Assembly: GCA_036873135.1 (NCBI GenBank)
Contig: JAPTYO010000023.1
Span: 5,343,834-5,407,833 of the forward strand
Source: Clarkia xantiana subsp. parviflora
Lineage: Eukaryota > Streptophyta > Magnoliopsida > Myrtales > Onagraceae
Direction: 5' to 3'
Length of the DNA: 64,000 nt
In this document: one piece after another, positions 50,257 to 63,123 of the stretch
How positions within the stretch are numbered: position 1 is the first letter of the stretch
Layout: every line of letters starts with the position of its first letter
The notes under the pieces: generated by a model
Database searches by the model: none
What the model was told of the DNA's origin: nothing
Seen by the model: only the letters and a program-made list of their open reading frames with translations
Position numbers and translations under genes: made by a program

Positions 50257-50786
50257 ATTAGAAAGAAAAAACTCGTAAAATTATCTAAACATAAATAAAA
50301 ACTTAATATGCGATATTCTAAATTTTAATATAAGAAACGGTGAATTCTATATTTAATTTTTAAAATAGAGTTAATTAAGAAAAAATATCGATGTACTAAT
50401 TTTTTTTAACGTTCACGTAAATCATGTTTAATGGATTTTTTTTTGTCATTTTTGGTGAGATTCTTTTTTTTCTTTGCCAAATTTTTCTTCCGAATAAGAG
50501 AGAGAAAAGAAGAGTGCAGAGAAAAAGAAAAAGAGAGAGAAAGAAAGAAAATGACAAACGACGTTAGTTATAGTGGAAAGAGAGGAGGGAGGAAATGGTG
50601 CGCAGATCTCGAGTGCTTGATCAAAAGGCTATTAATTCGACTGATAAAACAGTTGACTTAAGATTAGCTGGACCCTTTTTTTTTTTTTAAGGTTTTAATT
50701 TAATGTATTGTTTGAAACAATGGTATTTGCTATTTTGGTACTTAGACAAAATTTGGTCTATTTTGGTATTAGAATCTATCTATCTA

Positions 50787-53700
50787 TCTATAATATAATT
50801 TGGATAAGACTCACATAATCTTGACAAGTACTAAAATTGACCGGTTACATGGAAAAATGAAGTAATTTCATTGGTCCACATAAACTTACATCTATCCTTA
50901 ATGACATGTAGGCAAATCAATGTACTTCAAATTTCTCCAAGCAACCACAATGCAAGTTGAGAGCCGTTTCGATTTTTTTCATAAGTTTCATTACAATAAC
51001 ACTTATATAATTAATAATAATCTATAAAACAATAAAACATTTTACTACTCATAATTCATTGTAGTAATACTATGTTATTATTAAGATTATCCTTGGTTTT
51101 AGTAAAAAATAAAAATCTCATATTTGTACAATTCTTTCATATAAACTCATTAATATATATATTTGTTTGTACCAAAAAAAAATAAAAAAATAATTCATAA
51201 GTATATGTACATATGTTATAACTTACATATGAACATTTGTAATTACAAAAACTAAACATAATGGTACACTTTATAGATTTCACTTCACTTTTTACTTCTT
51301 TTTTTTATTCAACTATGTAAAGAGAAAATTATATCAGTTATAATATATTTACGATTAAGACAATGGGTAAATAAATTAGTTTAATAATGATTTTTTATAA
51401 CAAATTTAAGGAATATTAACAACATCCAAAACAAATTTATCATCACAATAAACAATACAAATCCTTAAAAGTAAATTAGCTAGAGTGTATTAGTTAGCAA
51501 TAAATTAATAAATTTTTTTATTCATTTTAAATTTACTTTAATATTTTTCTAATTTATATTTATTTGTATAATATAATTCTGAAAAATCTTATACAATCTT
51601 GACAAGTAAGCTTTTAACACAACTCTATCTTTCATATGTGTTAAAATCATGACATTTGATTCGTCCATATTAAATTCAGATAAATTACATCATCATGTTA
51701 CCTCCACATGTAACTCTAGAAATTAAGCAAATCTCCATATTTATTTCAAGAACCGTTTTATTTTCAAGTTAGTAAATTTGAGTTTTGAACTCCATATAGA
51801 ATAAAAATGCAAACTTTCACTCTAACAAATTAATTTGGAGAAGTGCACTAAATTTTGGTTTATATTTTAGCTTACATAATCAATAAAAATTACTTCCATA
51901 AATTTGATAAATAAATAAATAAAGATAAGAAAGAACAACTAAAAAAATTCCCAATGTTAAAATGCATTATAAAAAAAATTAAATGATATTAAGTAATTTA
52001 ATAAAAGAAAAAGATTGTACTAAATATTTTATGAATAGTCGAATATATTTGTATATATATATAATAATAATTTTTGTTACTCCTATATAATACCTGGTTT
52101 ATTTTAAAATTTTAGAAACATACAAATTGAATTTAAAAGTAAAATATATTATTCATATATATAACTATTCATTTTTATGCAAAGTTTATATCTGTATCTA
52201 TATTATATGTCTATATATAATATAATTTTGATGAAATTCATATAATGTTTACAAATTCTAAAATAGATCAATTACATAGTAAAATGAAATTATTCTATTT
52301 GTCCACATAAATTTACATTTTTTTTTCTTAGTAATATGGCAATGGCATGTAGGCAAGTCAATGCACTTAGAATAGCTCCAAGCAACTAAAATGCAAGTTG
52401 AAACTGTTTCAATTTTGTACGTACGTTTCGTTATAATTACTACTAAAATAATTAATAATTATCCTCTAAAACAAAAGTAACAGCATGTTTGGTTCGTGGA
52501 ATGAGAATAAGGAATAGGGAAATGGAATGAGCAATAGGAATAGTAATTAGGAATATGTATGATGTTGTTTGGTTGACATGAGAAATATGGAATGAGGATT
52601 CAAAATCCAATGTTTGGTTGATAAAATATTGTAGTAAATGAATGGAATAAGTCATAATTGACATATATACCCTTTTGTTATTTTATTAATTAAATTATTA
52701 TCATTAAACATGAAAAGGGAAAATCATATATTATTAAACGAAAACTGGAAAAAAAAAATTATTCAAAAACGATTATTTTTTACAAAAATAATTATTCTTA
52801 ACAATTCTTTGATAGACTGACATGTTATATATGAATGAAAAGAATACAAATATTAAAAAATAACTCAACTATATCCGCAAACAATGTATATGAAAAAAAA
52901 TAGCAACAAGAAACATTTTGCGTGAACAGATTATGTAAAAAATAGATTATATATTTAAACGACGAAACATATTGTAAGACACAGACTATAAAATACTTTA
53001 AAAACCATATTAGGTACGTAAACGAAGAAATATATATAAGATACATGTGTAAAATACTTACAAACAATTCTACTCTACTGATCAATAATAGTAAGTAACA
53101 AACAAGTGTCACAAACAACATATCGAGACTAATTAGATGATTGTAAACTATTATTTCTCTTATTTTTTCTGTCCAGATTAATAAGTACGAAGAAATCAAG
53201 GCAAAGTTACTGTTTTTATTAAGTACGAAGCAGATCGAGCAAAAAAAAAAAAAAAAGAGCGCAGCAAAACTTACTGTTTTATATAGGCAGACGCCGACGG
53301 GGCGGCAGTACAGCGACGACAGGGCGGTGGCAGTCAAGGCCAACTGCAGTCTGAAGCAGACAGTCGCATGCGCATGTAGAGTTGGAGATGTCGTTTTTTT
53401 AATTTATTTTAAATAATGGAGACACTGTTGCAAATTTGCAATATATAATAATAATTTAGGTTTAATTATAATAATGATGATAAATATAAAAATAACGGAA
53501 GATAAGAAAAGACACTTTACGAAGGTTAAACTTGTATTTTCTTTTTTATTATTAATTTTAGAATGCATGGAATAGTCAATCTTAGGGATTAGGCTAGGAT
53601 TAAGTATTCCATCAAAATTAGCAATTAGGATTCCTTATTCCACAAATTAAATGAACCAAACACCATAATTGAAACCTAAAAGAATTAGGAATGTGTATTT

Positions 53701-54329
53701 CAATTATGGTGTTTGGTTCATTTAATTTGTGGAATAAGGAATCCTAATTGCTAATTTTGATGGAATACTTAATCCTAGCCTAACCCCTAAGATTGACTAT
53801 TCCATGCATTCTAAAATTAATAATAAAAAAGAAAATACAAGTTTAACTTTCATAAAGTGTCTTTTCTTATAAGTAACAAATCATGTACAAATATTAGTCG
53901 ATTAAAAATGAAATATTATAACAAATATATTAGGTTTTAAATTATATTTTATTCTTATATTCTATACATATATTTAGCTTTAACATTTGTAACTACACCA
54001 TATGAACATTTGTAACTACAAAAATTAAACGGTGTACGATAAATATGAAATCAACTATTAAAAAATATTTTATTTTTCTAAAATAAATAACAGATGAACA
54101 TGAAATCTTTACGCATGTACGATGTTTGATTAAGATAGAATTGTATAATTTTAAACATTATATAAACTTTAAATTTGTGTAGCAGTGTTTTATATTTTTA
54201 TTTTCTTATGGCTACAATATTTCAAATAATAATATCAGTAAAATTAGTTATCTATGTTAATTTAAATTTTAACAATATGCAATTAATTAAAAATATACAT
54301 ATCGCGCAACGCGCGGGTGAGCCACCTAG
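50787..54329 (+). mobile_element. Helitron with duplicated 5' ends
   Basis: Related Helitron-like 5' starts occur at 50787 (TCTATAATATAATTTGG) and 52210 (TCTATATATAATATAATTTT), with a weaker third near 51566. The blocks that follow share ATTTTGATGAAATTCATATAATG-like and ATGCAAGTTGA segments. One 3' end is present: hairpin CGCGCAACGCGCG (54303-54315) and CTAG ending 54329 before T. The simplest element is 52210-54329 (2,120 bp) with a Harbinger-like insertion; the outer starts are truncated copies. No helicase. Confidence 0.5.
52483..53870. mobile_element. Harbinger-like element plus inverted duplicate
   Basis: The left end, GCATGTTTGGTTCGTGG, and the right end at 53664 (complement GGTGTTTGGTTC) fit PIF/Harbinger-type MITE termini. 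A fragment of the right arm is then repeated in reverse, so 53502-53674 and 53698-53870 form a near-perfect inverted repeat of about 173 bp with a loop of 23 bases. The body is AT-rich, with a GC-rich block at 53285-53390 shared with 27950-28165. Confidence 0.55.
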
Positions 54330-55044
54330 TTTTCTTATATTTCTATTCGGGTGAACAAAATATAGTTTTAGTCTCAAAATGCAAATTTGTATTCATGCAG
54401 ATAGAAACACCATACGCAGTCTAGTCTCTGATACACCGTTGAAGATATGATCAGATCATCATCAAAACATTGCTAATTCTAAAGTCCCGTGTCAAGCACT
54501 TATTGAATTGCTAATCTCTTCTAGGAATCTTCAGTTGAGTGTGATGACGATCAGAGTCCTTTAACATAACCGGGTTAGATAAAGATTTGTTCTCTACAAC
54601 TAATACCCCTTGAATTGGTTACACAACGAATGTTGGGGAAAATTGTTATGAAGCAATTATGCACCTTGGGGGTTGGTGTTTTAGCAGAAATCTCGTACTC
54701 TATAATGTGATGGTTTCTTTATGACAACTATCTTAACTGAGAGCAACCACTTCTTATGACAGAAATCTTGATAACCTCCATAATTAGAGGGGAAAACCTT
54801 ATTGACTTCTCTTACCGGTCCAAAACCTAACATTTAATGAGCCAACTCTAGTGGGTCATTATCACAGTAATTTCGACTAGGACCAAAAAAAAATTGGTTA
54901 TTGGACTTTAATTAACCGATACCATATGTTGAGTTATATTAAGTGGCTTCCACAAATTGTGGTCAAACATCATGTATCAAAAGACCCGTTAACCCCTTTT
55001 TTTTTTTTTTTTAAATATTTAGACTTTAATGTAAATATTTAGGG
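54330..55044. other. Unassigned sequence left of a Copia fragment
   Basis: No gene or complete element is recognisable. A T-rich run lies at about 54990-55010. Confidence 0.35.
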
Positions 55045-55104
55045 TTACCAGAGAGGTTTTGGCCAGGAGCTGTGATATAGAGCTTCTATATTTTGAATAG
55101 ATGC
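55045..55104 (+). pseudogene. Copia integrase fragment, left part
   Basis: The frame LPERFWPGAVI, stop, SFYILNRC is the end of a Copia integrase core. It is broken by an in-frame TAG and then by the insertion of the 8.8-kb retrotransposon at 55105. The frame resumes at 63942. Confidence 0.7.
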
Positions 55105-55900
55105 TGATGGATAAATGTCCAATTCGGGTTCGTATTTACATTTCGGGCCTCGCAAACACGTCAAAATTACATCTCGGTTTAAAAACGTCTCCTAACGGGT
55201 CAAAACGGTCCGGAAGTGCGTTACGCGCGTCCGGACTGGACCCCCGGATTGCAATGCAATCCGGAGGTCCGGATTGCGTTTGCAATCCGGACCTCGCCGA
55301 ATTGCCCAATTTCGACGAGGTCCGGATTGCATTTCGGGTATCGCGCGACTACCGTATCCGCGATTACCGTTATGCGTAGAGAAGTCAAGTTCGCGCATTA
55401 CCAATATGGATAACGGTTACCGCTTGTTTTCTTGAACTGTCGTCAAACCGCTTTAAAACCGGGTCCGGTCCCAAGGAAGCCTATAAATAGGAGGCCTTGG
55501 CCACCCATTTTCACACACTCTCTCATTTGCCCAACTTTGGTATTTTGAGCTCTGACTTCTCTCTAGAAATATTCTCTCTCTAGAAATTACTCTTTTGCCA
55601 TTATAGTGACTTAAGCTTCGGAGAGGGCTCCGCTAGCACCACCCCCCTCTCCGTGCTAGCATTGGTCCTTCGTGCAGGAACCGTTGCCCAGACATCCGCA
55701 TTTGCGCACAGTCCACCGCCTTCCAAGACTCAGACATTTCCTTGAGACACAGCCGTACCGAGACACATACCTTATACGGGAGTAAAACCGAACACTCGTC
55801 AGTGGCCCAACCTCTTCCCGACGAAGGGTTACAGCCCAAAAGCCCGCCCAACCACGCGAACAGACGCGTCCTCACGACCTTGTTCATCCCGGACGCAACA
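55105..55900 (+). repeat. 5' LTR of the Gypsy/Tat-like element
   Basis: 796 bp. It carries CTATAAATAG (55481-55490), a TATA box in the right place for the retroelement promoter, followed by a pyrimidine-rich leader. GC-rich palindromes built on CAATCCGGA occupy 55245-55330. Confidence 0.92.
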
Positions 55901-55950
55901 TTGGCGCCGTCTACGTGATTCGAACAAAAAGCTACCATACCACAAAGACA

Positions 55951-57567
55951 ATGCACAAGACCGATAACACCAACTTGGAGTATGCTGACATAAAGGATGC
56001 CGCCTTTGAAGATGTCATTGATTTCTCATCAAACGACAAGGAGCACGTTGCATACCACAACGCCTTGTCCATAACCTCGCAGAAGCCGATAAGAAGACAA
56101 CTTGGATCCTTCCACATCCCTGTTGCCACATCCAGTGCTTTCTTCACTCCAACAAGAAATGCATCCTCCGCACAATGCGACCAAGGAGCCTTCCAATACA
56201 AAGGTGTCAACCCGTCACCTCCTTTGCCTCCAATCAACGAACAAGTTGAGACGATAGGGACAAAGTCTCGACTCACAAGTCATCAAGACACACTGCACCA
56301 AAGAATAGAGGGGCAATGCCCGGAAGATACCTTCCAGTACCAACACCCAAAGCAGAATCAAGCAAAACCGCCCTCAAGCGGTCAGCAAGGAAGAAATTGG
56401 CAGCCTCAGCCAAAAAGACCTTTTCAAGGAGGTTTCGAAAAGCCAAAAGAAATAAACCTTGCTGACTACATTCCTTTGAATGCCCCGCTATCCGTGATAT
56501 TGAGAAAGATGAAAGATGCGAACATGTGGAAAGAGTTGAACAATTTCAGAAAAGGTCCGCTGGGGGAAGACAAAGACAAGTGGTGTGAAAACCACGAGGT
56601 CTTCGGCCACGAAACGGATAGTTGTGTCAGCCTACGTAACCGCATTAACAACTTTGTCCTCAAAGGCAAATTAAAGCAATTCGTTGATCAAGGAGACAGC
56701 CCTCCAAAGAAGACTCAAGCAGAGTCATCCAAAATACACAAAGAAGGTCCTTCTACAAGGACAAGCCAAGACGATGCTGACATCTGTCACAAGGAGGGAC
56801 AGAAAAAACCTGCTAGTGACGATGACATCCTAATCACGGGTTTGACAACAAGAACCCTGAAGGCAATAATTGAAAAAGAGATACACGTCTCCTGGGAAAA
56901 GAGGCAACCGCGACAAAAGAGGCCGTTCCAGTCAGATGCCCAAAGGCTCAACGATACCAATTTCGCCATATGTGTTCCTTTGAACACACCATTGTCTGTC
57001 ATCCTGAAAGAAATGAAGGAGACCAAGCTGTGGAAAAAACCCTTTAAATTCCGCAATGGCCCATTGGGAAAAGATAAAAGCAAATGGTGCGAGAATCACG
57101 AAGTGTGTGGCCATGAGACAGACAGCTGTGTCAGCTTACGATTTCATGTAAACAGCTTGATCTTAGAAGGAAAAATGATGAAGTATATCGACCATGGCAA
57201 TAAGCATCAAAGGAAGCCTCGTGTGAAGTCTTCAGAAAAAAGCAAGGGAAAAGAAAAGGCGGATGATAATCCACCTATCGCCAAACGCCAGAAAAACAAC
57301 GTCACTTATGGAACCAATTGTGACAATTTGTACAAACTTTGGAGTATGAATGCAGAAGAAGCATATCTCAAACTCCCAGAAAACAAACCTCACCGCCCAT
57401 TTGAGTCAACGACTGCCTTCCTTGGCAAAGATGTTGAAGAACAACACAAGCAAAGTAAGACTTGGGGGCATGACATCAACTTTTGTCCATCCCCAAAAGG
57501 GGAGATTGAAGAGCTCAACACGCTAGATGCATTGAGAAACTATGTGGCACGTGGCAGAATTAACTAG
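55951..57567 (+). CDS. Retrotransposon gag-like protein with duplicated CHHC modules
   Basis: An uninterrupted frame from the first ATG (55951) gives 538 residues. There is no convincing capsid domain. Instead a module of about 75 residues, LNAPLSVILRKM … KWCENHEVFGHETDSCVSLR…, occurs twice (about residues 175-255 and 335-415). It carries C-x2-H-x4-H-x4-C, like the zinc-binding stretch at the end of Tat/Ogre-type gag proteins. A third degenerate copy (WGHDINFCPSPKGEIEEL) ends the protein and has lost its first Cys-His pair. Linkers are rich in Lys, Gln and Pro. It may bind element RNA, which would explain why only this gene was kept. Confidence 0.7.
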   Translation: MHKTDNTNLEYADIKDAAFEDVIDFSSNDKEHVAYHNALSITSQKPIRRQLGSFHIPVATSSAFFTPTRNASSAQCDQGAFQYKGVNPSPPLPPINEQVETIGTKSRLTSHQDTLHQRIEGQCPEDTFQYQHPKQNQAKPPSSGQQGRNWQPQPKRPFQGGFEKPKEINLADYIPLNAPLSVILRKMKDANMWKELNNFRKGPLGEDKDKWCENHEVFGHETDSCVSLRNRINNFVLKGKLKQFVDQGDSPPKKTQAESSKIHKEGPSTRTSQDDADICHKEGQKKPASDDDILITGLTTRTLKAIIEKEIHVSWEKRQPRQKRPFQSDAQRLNDTNFAICVPLNTPLSVILKEMKETKLWKKPFKFRNGPLGKDKSKWCENHEVCGHETDSCVSLRFHVNSLILEGKMMKYIDHGNKHQRKPRVKSSEKSKGKEKADDNPPIAKRQKNNVTYGTNCDNLYKLWSMNAEEAYLKLPENKPHRPFESTTAFLGKDVEEQHKQSKTWGHDINFCPSPKGEIEELNTLDALRNYVARGRIN

Positions 57568-58512
57568 CCAACAAATCACCTATGAGGACGTCAAACACAT
57601 CACCAATCCCTTTATCTTCCTTATCTCTTTTTTCGCATATCTATGTTAAATCTTTTAAAGATTAAGTACAACTCATGCTTATTAATTAGCCTTAGTAATT
57701 TTCAAAAGAAGTGATCACTAAACGCATTCTTGTAATCCGTCATACGAACTCTAAATATCTAATAAAGGATAAATCTACTTTCGTAGGTACATTATTATGA
57801 CGCATATTACCTTGGAATAACGCCAAGTAACAACTACGCACATATTACTCGCGTCAACAACACAAAGTCTCAAGCATTTTATACGCGCAAGACTAAAAAT
57901 CGTGTCGCAATAATAAACAAGGCGGGGGCATTACACAAGGACAGATCATGCACTATTAGAAGACGAAACAATATAAACAATCAAGAAACAACGATACAAC
58001 TGCCAAGCGACTTGGGGGGCACCAAGTTGACAAGTGCTCGGCAATTCTACCTAACATATACATGCCTATCATGATCTACACCTATCGTATCCACACTCAA
58101 GGAAGTTTCTTACACAAACAAGGAATCCTTGTATCAGATTCCTTTACTTTAATTACTATATGCACAGCTAAAAAGAAAATTTCATGACTTCATACTTTTG
58201 CAAACTTATAAAAATTGCGATTATCTGACAAAAGTAACTCTGCTCGTAGGTACATGCTACACTACGATTACTACTCAGGAATTACGCCAAGTAGTAACTT
58301 ATGCACAAAAGTCTACTTCAACAATACAAGCTAAGCATTGTGTTCAAGGAGGGATTTATGTTATACAACACCAACATATCTGTTATCTACACCAACAAGG
58401 AGTTTATTTCTCCATTCATAACATAGGCGTCTATCTCTAGAAGATGCCGACAACACAAAGCCATCAAGCTATGTGTACAACCAACTTATATACCACAATG
58501 ACAACCTGCGGA
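57568..58512 (+). other. Element interior, no ORF supported
   Basis: Non-coding interior of the Gypsy/Tat-like element. It includes two copies of a G-run followed by CA (57921-57930 and 58014-58021) that resemble the element's own polypurine tract. Confidence 0.5.
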
Positions 58513-58690
58513 TTACTATCAAAACGACGACTATTCAGAGCGTCAGCTACAAGCAATGTCTTGGATTAACACCAAGACCTACTATCAAAACAATGACTAT
58601 TCAGGGCGTCAGCTACAAGCAATATCTTGGATTAACACCAAGACCTACTACCAAAATACCTTGGAATAACGCCAAGGCCTACTATCAAAA
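58513..58690 (+). repeat. Tandem repeat, period about 67 bp
   Basis: Units begin TACTATCAAAA at 58513 and 58580, a shortened unit begins at 58646, and a fragment at about 58679. Each carries TTGGATTAACACCAAGACC, itself a small inverted repeat. Confidence 0.85.
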
Positions 58691-59150
58691 TAGCATGTTG
58701 TGGTATCCTCTTTTTTAAAAAGACAAGCCCCATGTTTACTTCTATAATGTCCTCTTGATAGACGACAATCCCATATTACGAATGCCATCAGGGTTCGTTT
58801 TATACGGCAAAAGTCCTCTGGTTAAGATGACAATTCCGTACTACAGATTTTCAAACCGTGTTGCATGGTTCCTGGACGCAGAAAGCATGCATCACAATTC
58901 ATATTCTCAAAAAAGTGTTACATGGTCCCTGGACGCAGGAATCATGTATCACAAATATTTTTTCAAATATTTTACCAAAAATTTTGCCAAATATTTTATC
59001 AAATATTTTTATATATCAAACACCTTTCCAAAAATTTTATCAACACGGTTTTTTGGGTGTATCACATTCAATGTCAAAATATTTTTTCAAATATTTTACC
59101 AACAAGCTTTTTAGGGTTCACAAAATGCTTCTTCAAAAACTAAAATGTTT

Positions 59151-59500
59151 TACGTATGCTTCCCCAACGCGGGTTGATACACGCTGGCAGGTGCGCACCC
59201 TGTTTAAAACTCATAAAATTTACAAGTCGAGTCTTGTACAACGTCGCCTTAGAGTGGAACTAACAGACGGTATAAACTAGTATCTTGATTAGCCAAGATA
59301 ACACCTCTCAAATAATACTTGTACGTATGCTTCCCCAACGCGGGTTGATACACGCTGGCAGGTGCGCACCCTGTTTAAAACTCATAAAATTTACAAGTCG
59401 GGTCTTGTACAACGTCGCCTTAGAGTGGAACTAAGAGATGGTATAAACTACTATCTTGCTTAGCCAAGATAACACCTTTCAAATACACTACTTGTTGAGA
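59151..59500 (+). repeat. Direct duplication, period 181 bp
   Basis: TACGTATGCTTCCCCAACG starts at 59151 and again at 59332. The two units are almost identical through the AACTAAGA/ACAGA and TAGCCAAGATAACACC segments. This is a recent local duplication. Confidence 0.9.
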
Positions 59501-61141
59501 AATATTGCTATACGCAAAAATACTTGGCATGTTGCAACACATATAGCGGCAAGCTATTCAGGAAAGAAGGGCAATATGCATAATGCATCATGCAAACAAT
59601 CAGGAGAGCTTCTCAACTTATCAATCAGGAAGCGGCTATCGGCCACGACTGCAGGGACTATGTCTACGTTACTAAGTCATCCACATTCAATAAACACAGA
59701 CTCGGCGGAACAAGCAGAATTTGCCACCGTCCTCTCCAAACAAAACCTATAGTGTGCAAGTCGCAACATCCTATGCTCTACCCATCTCGCCATGCCTTGG
59801 AGTCTAGCCAAGAGGGGCGATCACAACACTTAACAATGCGCGACGTACAGTCGCAACTACGGACATCATGTTCATTATCTAAGGATATATATCCTATCTT
59901 TCAAGTCCAAAGCATATGGACAACATAGATAACTCATGGTATGAAATATTACTAACAAATTATCACATAATTACTATTGATAACAGGTCCAGGTGACGAA
60001 ATATCATGCAAGCAAAAGCATGAACAAAGAATTATCAACATCAACCCATTCACAAAGGGTTCAACATGCTGGAAGCAAATAGCCCAACAACAACCAAGAG
60101 TCTACATCATCTCTAAGGACTTATGGCAAAGAGTCCATAATGTCAGCATCAAATGCAATGTCGTCATCCACATAGAAGACACGACAAGAATGATTGTTTC
60201 AACATACAGCACAACATAGCTCTTCAACATAAGGGCGACAATCAGCAATCAACAAACACTTACCTCAGTAGGAGTAACGCTCCTCCTTGGGCCGGTCCCT
60301 CGACCGGGGGGCAGAAGACACCACTGCACAACCCTCAACTCTATTTCCTTTATCACAAGAAGGAATTAGCACGGTCATGCTCAGCATAAAGAACTAAGAA
60401 TCGCTCGAGGAACGCGCCCCTGCGTCGGATCTTTCGAGAATTATGCTATAAACAGAAACTGCAAACCAGCGATAACTTGGAAAATTAACAAGTTCAAAGA
60501 AGATACAATGGGACATCTTACTCACAAGCCTTTCACCGCGACCGTGCCCGAAGACTCCAGAGTAGCGGGGGCACTTGTATGAACATTCCTCTCAACAAAT
60601 GGATTTCTATACACATCAGTTATCCGCAAAGACAAGCTTTCTCCCATCAAGATGGAGATAGTAGACTTACTCATGGTAACAACCGTGGGAAGACTAATTC
60701 TGACAAGAGGACAGCAAGATCTGATATCCTGGAAAATGCTATCAACAATCCAGTCAGTGCGCAAGCACACACCAACACTTATTCAAGCACTTATGCAACA
60801 TACGCTCCATGTGAGACAACCACGTACGTACAAGACTTATTAGTCTTCGGGCAACAAGTAACAAGCATCACGCGAGGGGGGCAACCTCTTCAACACATTA
60901 ACCTTGTGTGACAACACCGAGCGCATACTCGCAGCATACAAAATTACAATGGTGGAATATTTTCTAAGTACTTGACTCAGGATGACAGTCAGCATATTGC
61001 AAGCTGTCGGCATACAACCACGTGTCAACATATTATCAGAAGTAGGCATATAACCTGTGTTCGCATCAAGCATACGGATACGGCATACATAGCCAGAGAT
61101 GGTGAAAAGATTCTAAGTGCGGGGGCAAATACGCACACATA
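59501..61141 (+). other. Element interior, no ORF supported
   Basis: Short frames only. Four more polypurine-tract-like G-runs ending in CA occur at about 60306, 60568, 60876 and 61120. Confidence 0.5.
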
Positions 61142-62152
61142 ATGTACGTACATACATGTCGACAGGGATGCATGTCGACAAGGAGAAAATATTTTCTAAG
61201 TGTTTCCATGTACGTACATACATGTCGACAAGGATACATGTCGACAAGAAGTAAAATATTTTCTAAGTGTTTCCATGTACATACATACATGTCGACAAGG
61301 AGAAAATATTTTCTAAGTGTTTCCATGTACGTACATACATGTCGACAAGGATGCATGTCGACAAGAAGGAAAATATTTTCTAAGTGTTTCCATGCACATA
61401 CATACATGTCGACAAGAAGGAAAATATTTTCTAAGTGTTTCCATGTACATACATACATGTCGACAATGAGAAAATATTTTCTAAGTGTTTCCATGTACGT
61501 ACATACATGTCGTCAAGGATGCATGTCGACAAGAAGGAAAATATTTTCTAAGCGTTTCCATGTACATACACACATGTCGACAATGAGAAAATATTTTCTA
61601 AGTGTTTCCATGTACGTACATACATGTCGACAAGGATGCATGTCGACAAGAAGGAAAATATTTTCTAAGTGTTTCCATGCACATACATACATGTCGACAA
61701 GAAGGAAAATATTTTCTAAGTGTTTCCATGTACATACATACATGTCGACAAGGAGAAAATATTTTCTAAGTGTTTCCATGTACGTACATACATGTCGTCA
61801 AGGATGCATGTCGACAAGGAGAAAATATTTTCTAAGTGTTTCCATGTACGTACATACATGTCGACAAGAAGGTAAATATTTCCTAAGTATTTCCATGTAC
61901 GTACATACATGTCGACAGGGATGCATGTCGACAAGGAGAAAATATTTTCTAAGTGTTTCCATGTACGTACATACATGTCGACAAGAAGGTAAATATTTCC
62001 TAAGTATTTCCATGTACATACATACATGTCGACAAGAAGAAAAATATTTTCTAAGTGTTTCCATGTACGTACATACATGTCGACAAGGATGCATGTCGAC
62101 AAGAAGAAAAATATTTTCTAAGTATTTCCATGTACGTACGTACATGTCGACA
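61142..62152 (+). repeat. Minisatellite, about 17 units of about 46-70 bp
   Basis: Units contain ATATTTTCTAAGTGTTTCCATG, then TACGTACATACATGTCGAC, and in the longer form a second GCATGTCGACAAG. Short and long units alternate irregularly. Long open frames on both strands are a by-product of unit lengths that avoid stops; they have no protein family. Confidence 0.95.
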
Positions 62153-62331
62153 AAGATGGATTGTGTACAGCGAGTAGCTATGCCTCCTAATCACACCTAC
62201 AACGCTCATCGACAAAGCTCATACGACGACATCTATGGTAACAAGTTTAAGATATTGCTTAAATATTTCCTAACTGTTTTTAGCATACTTGCAGGCAATG
62301 ACCAACAGTCTATACCTGACGCTCAACCATT

Positions 62332-62445
62332 AAAGTCAACGCGCATATCAAAAGTCAACGCGCGTATCAAAATTCAACGCGCATATCAAAAGTCAACGCG
62401 CGTATCAAAAGTCAACGCGCGTATCAAAAGTCAACGCGCGTAGCA
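62332..62445 (+). repeat. Tandem repeat, six units of 19 bp
   Basis: Six units of AAAGTCAACGCGCGTATCA with G/A changes at the CG steps, consistent with loss of methylated C at some units. Confidence 0.92.
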
Positions 62446-63123
62446 AAGTTGGTACGTGCGGTAAAAAGGATCAACATCTCAAGAAGCTATCATGCAAGCG
62501 ATGCAACTAATATGACGAACCGCGAAGAGCAAATACGACAACACTTAAGGAAATATTTCTTTAAGCAACAAACGACTACTTCCAAGAGACTCCTTGATGA
62601 TAAGGATCAAAGGAGTAATACATCTACAAATACTTACGGTATACTCCGCCCTCCTCTAAGTATTTATCTCTACATACATGATTACTTTGACATTGCACGT
62701 ATCAAACTTGTCATCATACGCGTATGATTCCATATCGCATGATTCATATTTCGGTAATCACTAAGTCATTTTAGAAGCATACGGTTTCTATTTCTTGCAT
62801 TGCGTAATTACGATCTTGCCATGTCCATTACTTATGCATACATGTTGATAGAGGCATGTTCGCATGGTGTATTACCAATTGTCCATATCCCCGACGATAA
62901 CCGTACTTGCACGTTACGCATATACATTCCCTATTGCACTAACCGTGATGACAGGAAACAAAGTCATTCGGTCGGAAAAATCAAAGGACGGACGAAATCA
63001 AGATGCCTACGTCCAACCAACGATCAAAACCGAGAGGTTAGCGTCAAAATCAAATTGGACAAGTATCCTAACTTAAAATAGAGTCAAGAAAGGTTCTAAA
63101 ACGTTACTTGACTCGGGGGCAAG

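Noticed and set aside
55915..55950. An earlier start of the gag-like ORF at 55915
   Set aside because: The codon there is GTG and directly follows the primer-site region; the first ATG is at 55951.
61142..62152. CRISPR-like array
   Set aside because: Repeats are direct and contiguous with no unique spacers, and the genome is a plant nuclear one.
61142..62443. A 433-codon plus-strand frame and long minus-strand frames as genes
   Set aside because: They lie in a minisatellite, consist of the translated repeat and have no family resemblance.
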